Shown piece after piece: positions 59,100 through 64,000 of a stretch of DNA of 64,000 nucleotides. The notes below the pieces were generated by a model. It saw only the letters and a list, made by a program, of their open reading frames with translations, ran no database searches and had not been told where the DNA came from. The DNA comes from Agrypnia vestita (taxonomy: Eukaryota > Arthropoda > Insecta > Trichoptera > Phryganeidae), in assembly GCA_016648135.1 (NCBI GenBank), contig JADDOH010009918.1:12501-76500 (forward strand). Direction: 5' to 3'. Within the stretch, counting starts at the first letter, position 1. Each line of letters starts with the position of its first letter. The translations under genes were made by a program, and so were the position numbers.

Positions 59100-60930
59100 T
59101 CATAGATTTTGATTTAGGTTCTGCGCTCCATTTTATTGTATATGCGTACATTGCATACATATGTACATTGTACATTATACCGTCTACTGAGAATTACATG
59201 GAGAGAATCGTAGTCCGAAATTCGTCATCTGGAGAAAATATCCTTTAATTTTCTACTCAAAATTTTACCTTTGAAAAGGTCCACAACCTGTCTATTAAAT
59301 TGTATTAAATAGCTTTATGAAACATATTTTTTTATGTTAAAGTGTATCAAAACTCAAAAAAAAATGTAGTTTCACCATTCTTACATAAATTATGAGGCAA
59401 TTTTCGAATATCGTTGGTGACGTAACTATTAAAAAATACAATAAAATTACGTTAAAAAATATTCTGATATTTATAACGCAAAAAAGTCACAGGTCACAAA
59501 CTTTACTAGAGCACTGTTCTTAAATTTACTAAGTTACTGTTTCAAGAATCGAATTGCATCGAATCCCGGGATGCTTATGTCGAGTCCTGGGACTCGAGCT
59601 TGGAGAAAAAATAAAAAATTTACTTGGAAATATTTTTATTTTGAAAAAATAAATAAAATCTTATGAATCTACAGGGGAGAAAATAATTAAGTTAGAAAAA
59701 TTATTCGCCTCCTTGTTGACCATAAAACCGACATCAGTGGAAAAAAAAAATTCTGGAAATATATGCGTACAAAATCGAGAAGCGAGAAAAGAAATCATGA
59801 ATTAAATGTAAATTTTAATATTTTGTATATTTAAATAAAATTGTTTTAACGTATGTAATTAATTTCAATATTTTATTGTTGTTACTATAAAATATAATAG
59901 ATTGATTCTAAATCTGTAGGTACAATGTACATACAATATATTTCATTCAAATTAGATTTTTTTAATTTTATTAAAAATTCAATATATCTCATTTTTGTTA
60001 ATAAATAGTATTTTTTGACAAAACATATTGAATTTATAATAACTGAAATAAAATTAACAATATTTATTAAAAAAAACGTAAAAAAAAATTTCAAATTTTT
60101 TTATTTATAAACATATCACGTGACCCGGGATCCCGGGAATGATCTTGAGCTGCGAATCGAGTCCAGAGAATGAAAAAAGTCCAGGAATAGAGAAACGCTA
60201 ATCGCAACGTTTCGAGAATTTATGAAATGAGCCTAGTCATTTCGAGGGTTTTCGGTAGTGCGTAATTCTTTCTAACTCTGTCATTAATTATTTTCAAAAA
60301 ATAGTTCACATTGCTAAATTACTAGAGATTAGAGTATATTCTGAATATTTTAAGTACATTTCTCAATAAAAACACTTGCGCAATAACAAGATGCAAAAAA
60401 ACCTTGTCCAACCACAAATTGTATCTTTCAAAATTTTATATGAAATCGTCCAAAAATTTCAAAGTATATTGTCTAATAATCAACCTGATATGATTATTAT
60501 ATTTTTTTCACCTTTGATATGCACATTCCAGGATTTAAATACAAGATTTGCTAAAATTTGACTTTTAAATGAATATGTACAAAGAACGAAATCTAATAAA
60601 TTGAAATAGGTATTTGATAACTGAACGCGCAATTTTTTTTTTTGTATTTTTCAATTGTGAGGCACATATCGTCAATTTTTGTATAATCTTCGGGTGCCAG
60701 AATAAAAGTATTTCAGAATTTATTTAACTTTATGAAAATAATTTCACATAGAATTTAAGATTTTTGCCATTCGTGAGATGAATGTACTGCGTTAGTCTAA
60801 ATTTAAGTTTTATTGTTTTATTGTTGTCTACTTCAAATCATCTAAACCAACTTTTTAATAATCTTCTCATAGACTTCTTGCGCTTGACTTCCAATTTCAC
60901 CAAACAACTTGCCTGACATTATCTAACGAT
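59100..60930. other. AT-rich stretch; paired ccggga palindromes at 59564 and 60125
   Basis: aatcccgggatg (59563-59574) and cccgggatcccggga (60124-60138) bracket a very AT-rich block. They could be subterminal parts of a decayed DNA transposon, but no terminal repeats or flanking duplication were found. Remainder featureless. Confidence 0.3.
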
Positions 60931-60943
60931 CTATCAAATAAAA

Positions 60944-61154
60944 TTATAATTAATATAAATTAACTTTGTTTAAACCACTTATTTATTGAAAAAAATCAAC
61001 ATGTTATGATTATTATATATTTTTTTCCTGATGAAGAAGCCATTGGCTTTGAAACATGTTGATTTTTTTCAATAAATAAGTGGTTTAAACAAAGTTAATT
61101 TATATTAATTATAATTATGTTACCACAAAATAAATTTGCTACATTTGAAGAAGT
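60944..61154. mobile_element. Complete PLE inverted insertion (family A), 211 bp
   Basis: Flanked by an exact 12-bp direct repeat tatcaaataaaa (60932-60943 and 61155-61166). Inside, the tail sequence occurs inverted at the left (taaaccacttatttattg) and direct at the right (ataaataagtggttta). One hammerhead-like block lies between at 61028-61055 (CTGATGA, stem aagcc/ggctt, GAAAC). The right edge carries the extra outer segment ending aaatttgctacatttgaaga. No coding capacity. Confidence 0.85.
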
Positions 61155-61166
61155 TATCAAATAAAA

Positions 61167-62444
61167 GGCTAGGTTAGTATAAAATGACGTAGTAGCATAA
61201 CATCATACCTGTTCTGCTCGAATATATCATTTTTAAAGGAATAATTTATCTTTTTTGTAACTGTGCTATTATAAAAAGCTAATTATTTCTGAAATTTTCA
61301 AGCCTTACTTTCTTACCTGCATTTATCTTTTAAAATTATTTTATTTTATTAATACAGATACAAGCTGTCGTTATTTTAAGTCTAACAAATTTAGGATTAC
61401 AGTGCTTTTAAAAGTGAATCTATATAATAATGCTAAGCAAAACGTATATGAGCGGTCCCTATCCGGCGATTGCCCGAGATTCAAATGAAATTATAATTTA
61501 ATAACGTGTTATGGGGAAATGGGTACGGAACAGGCTCTAAATAGTAATGATGTGTGCAAAATGTGACCCAATCAGGAGGGGGGTGATATATTAGAGGGAA
61601 TGGGGTAGATAAACTGTGTGCCTATGTATGCAGAGTTATATGCGATCACAAGATTATATAGAAAACAGACTGAGAGAGCAGGCATATTTTTTTTTTCTAC
61701 CCAGACAGACCTTCATTTGAAACCAGTTAAATAATCTCAGGTGGTTACTCATAAGGCTAATTTTAAGTAATTTTTAATATGATTATAAAGATTTTGCCAT
61801 GACCTAGTTAGATGGCATTAAAAATGAAATTGGAATGAATAAATTACTTATGAAAGTGCGGACCTACGTTTTACCATAAGGCACGATTGGTTATAAGCTT
61901 ATCCCAAATCAATAAATTGGTGTATACGGAGGCGCACTAATCCCGAGATACCCAAACAGCCCAGAGCAGAGGCGGTAAAGAAATTTCGCTACCTGTTAAC
62001 GCCGTTCTAGCGCGAGCCCACGTACTAGTATTATTTTATTTTACTATGTGTATTATTTAGAAATAGTTAGGGGTAGCCCCTTAACCCCACAAAAAACATT
62101 TTAGACGAAGATATTATTTTTTAAATTATCTTATTTAAGAGTGTCATTACGACAGTAAACAACATCGTTCACTACCGCTGTTATTATGTTATTCGCTGTC
62201 ACGTATTCGTATTTCCGCAGAATTTGTTGGTTTCGTAAGCCGAGTTGTTTGTCGATTCTACTTGGATAACTGTATTCGTCCAGCGATTGTGCTCCGGGTG
62301 ACATATTTTGCCTTTTCCATTTAATTTTTATGGCGCGTTCAGTCATATCAACTACACATGTTCTCGTATCTCTATCTTGTCTATGTACATGTTTTTTCCT
62401 TGTTCTTCATGAGATTCTCAAAACATACCTTTTTGCTTTTATAT
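61167..62444. other. Non-coding stretch
   Basis: GC rises modestly at 61440-61660 and 61900-62030. The 71-codon minus ORF (62131-62346) has no recognised domain. Confidence 0.4.
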
Positions 62445-62491
62445 AAAAGAGAGGTCCAACAACATACTTCATGTTGTTAGACCTCTCTTTT
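62445..62491. repeat. 21-bp-arm hairpin, loop 5 nt
   Basis: aaaagagaggtccaacaacat (62445-62465) pairs with 62471-62491 with a single mismatch around acttc. Confidence 0.8.
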
Positions 62492-62779
62492 GTCATGTTT
62501 CGCAGACACGAGCACTCTATTTTTTCCTTTTATTTTAACAATACTACACATTCATACAAATAAACGTTTTACTCGCCATAAAAGAGCTGACGCTCATGTT
62601 TATGGAAGGATTAAACACATTAATTGATTTCATGCAAATTAAAATTGAAATAAATAATTAGGAATATTGAGAATAAAATAAATAAATATAAAGTGAAGCT
62701 CATGGAAATTTTAAGATGTTTTTTTAATTAATTTTTTTGGTTCATTTTTGAATGAGGTAAATTTTTTTTTTTCATTTTT

Positions 62780-63640
62780 CGGGTAATGTATTAAATGTTT
62801 TAATTCTTACAAAGGAATAATGATTCTGGGCTACACTTGTTTTATATTTAGGCGTGTTTAGATTTAGAAATGATCTTGTAGACCTGGAAGTTAGACAGTC
62901 AATTATATATTTTTCTTTAAAGATTTCAAGTATCGATACTTTTTTAAAATTTCCATATCAGTAGGCACACAAATTTCTTAGAATAATCGATTTATAGGGT
63001 AGGTTCTTTTTTTTAAATAATTCTAATTATGCTTTTTTTAAATGTGTTTAATAAAGTTATAGATGATCCTTCCTACCTAATGATACCATATTGTAGTATT
63101 GATTGGTTTAAAGCATAATACACAGCTTCAATTGTCCTTAGCAATGGAATGTTTCTAAGTCTAATGAAAAATATATATAATTTTTGACCATCGAATTTAT
63201 ATGTGATATTTGATATTATCATCTATTTAGTTTGATATTATTATCTATTAAAATGCAAGATATTTTATTTCATGTGCATTTTTTTATATGCAAGTTTGTG
63301 TTCATATAAATTTATGGTTAATGACATTTGCGTTTTCATTATTGTGGCAGTTTATCGAAAACGGAACATAATTTGTTTTATCGCTATTTAATAATAAAAT
63401 ATAAGAGTCAAAATAGTTTTTTCATTTATTTATGTCATCACATATTTTATTTTTAATATCAAACCATGTTTTTGAATTTAATAATAATACTGCATCATCA
63501 GCGTAAGAGATTATTTTGTTATTAAAGATTTCATTTACATTAATTATGAAGAATAATGGACCTAATACCTGGGGTACTCCATATTTAATAGTTTCACAAA
63601 GACTTAATATATTAAGGTTTTTTACACTTTAAGAAAGATA
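62780..63640 (-). pseudogene. Non-LTR retrotransposon reverse transcriptase, decayed
   Basis: Reading the minus strand from about 63620 downwards: CETIKYGVPQVLGPLFFIIN, continuing VNEIFNNKIISYADDAVLLL, NSKTWFDIKNKICDDINK, a stop, then KNYFDSYILLLNSDKTNYVP. These are RT motifs B/4 (GVPQGS-.LGPLLF, with GS deleted here), the catalytic YADD box (about 63490-63503), and the L.LN..KT..+ motif that follows. Further on, about 63180-63060, another frame gives IRLRNIPLLRTIEAVYYALN followed by QSILQYGI, the post-RT thumb-like segment of jockey/CR1-type elements. Several stops and frameshifts prove inactivation. The N-terminal endonuclease and early RT motifs are not readable and may lie beyond 63.65 kb or be lost. 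Confidence 0.75.
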
Positions 63641-64000
63641 TTTATTGATTGAATACTTTTCGTTTCAGATATATTTATTAAAAAGATTATTTTTGAATAT
63701 CATATTCACACGTCCAAACGCAATGCACATGAAATTTGTTGCATTAAAAAATTCTTCTGGTCTGTTATGGATTTTTTCTCCTATGTAGACATAATGATAA
63801 AGATAGGTAGAAATATAATATATGCTTAATAATTACAACTTAAAAACTGTATAATATTAATCATGAAAACATATTCACAAGATTTCTTCATATTCTAATA
63901 ATTATCAAACATAATATTAAACTACTGGTACATTTCTTTATTGTTAGATAAAAGCGTATTCTCAAATGAACTGACTACATCACAATACGCGAAAATATCG
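63641..64000. other. AT-rich non-coding stretch
   Basis: May contain the upstream part of the minus-strand retrotransposon, but no motif is legible. Confidence 0.4.

Noticed and set aside
63000..64000. Host gene exon in the last kilobase
   Set aside because: The legible protein motifs are reverse transcriptase and the frame is broken many times.

Overview
This window reads as intergenic or intronic DNA from an insect nuclear genome. It is strongly AT-rich, with no intact conserved gene, no long ORF, no rRNA and no functional tRNA. The lineage is inferred only from its mobile elements: tRNA-derived SINEs, an RTE-type retrotransposon end, piggyBac and hAT remnants, Helitrons, and many Penelope-like element (PLE) ends. 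Lepidoptera is plausible, but another insect order cannot be excluded. Almost everything that can be named is a truncated or decayed mobile element.

Layout. 0-8.5 kb: quiet AT-rich DNA, a Helitron-type 3' end (2403), a palindromic PLE fragment (3787-4012), a fold-back element (6018-6237) and a SINE. 8.5-9.4 kb: a decayed non-LTR fragment abutting a PLE GIY-YIG endonuclease end. 13.3-14.4 kb: an orphan signal-peptide-like ORF and a 5'-truncated non-LTR retrotransposon. 17-21 kb: microsatellite, possible LTR-like block, SINEs. 21.5 kb: second PLE palindrome. 23.8-25.9 kb: a complete non-autonomous Helitron, then a young RTE fragment inserted in an older R1/jockey-like remnant. 26.3 kb: a short element with CTAG/hairpin termini at both ends. 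29.4-32.9 kb: a nested block in which a Helitron was hit by a hAT element, which was itself hit by a tiny PLE-terminus palindrome; another Helitron end and a PLE inverted dimer follow. 33.5-35 kb: piggyBac transposase pseudogene and a TTAA-bounded MITE. 36.1-36.5 kb: TA-flanked Tc1/IS630-like remnant. 37.2-38.5 and 47.9-49.0 kb: two diverged copies of one unidentified element with inverted ends. 43-45.4 kb: RTE-type remnant, a GC-rich TATA promoter-like site, tandem repeats, a possible retrotransposon tail. 46.7-47.2 and 51.2-51.9 kb: long inverted repeats. 53-61 kb: SINE, PLE ends, Helitron end and tandem repeats. 62.8-63.6 kb: a frameshifted reverse transcriptase pseudogene on the minus strand.

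The most unusual theme is the repeated association of PLE 3' ends with (a) head-to-head inverted-repeat structure and (b) a compact hammerhead-ribozyme-like arrangement (CTGANGA, short stem, GAAAC), seen at seven loci belonging to at least three or four sequence families. Several GC-balanced islands (about 5.4, 11.3, 42.2, 56.1 kb) have no recognisable element and could be conserved non-coding or regulatory DNA. The elements do not form a functional pathway; the layout is a record of successive insertions.
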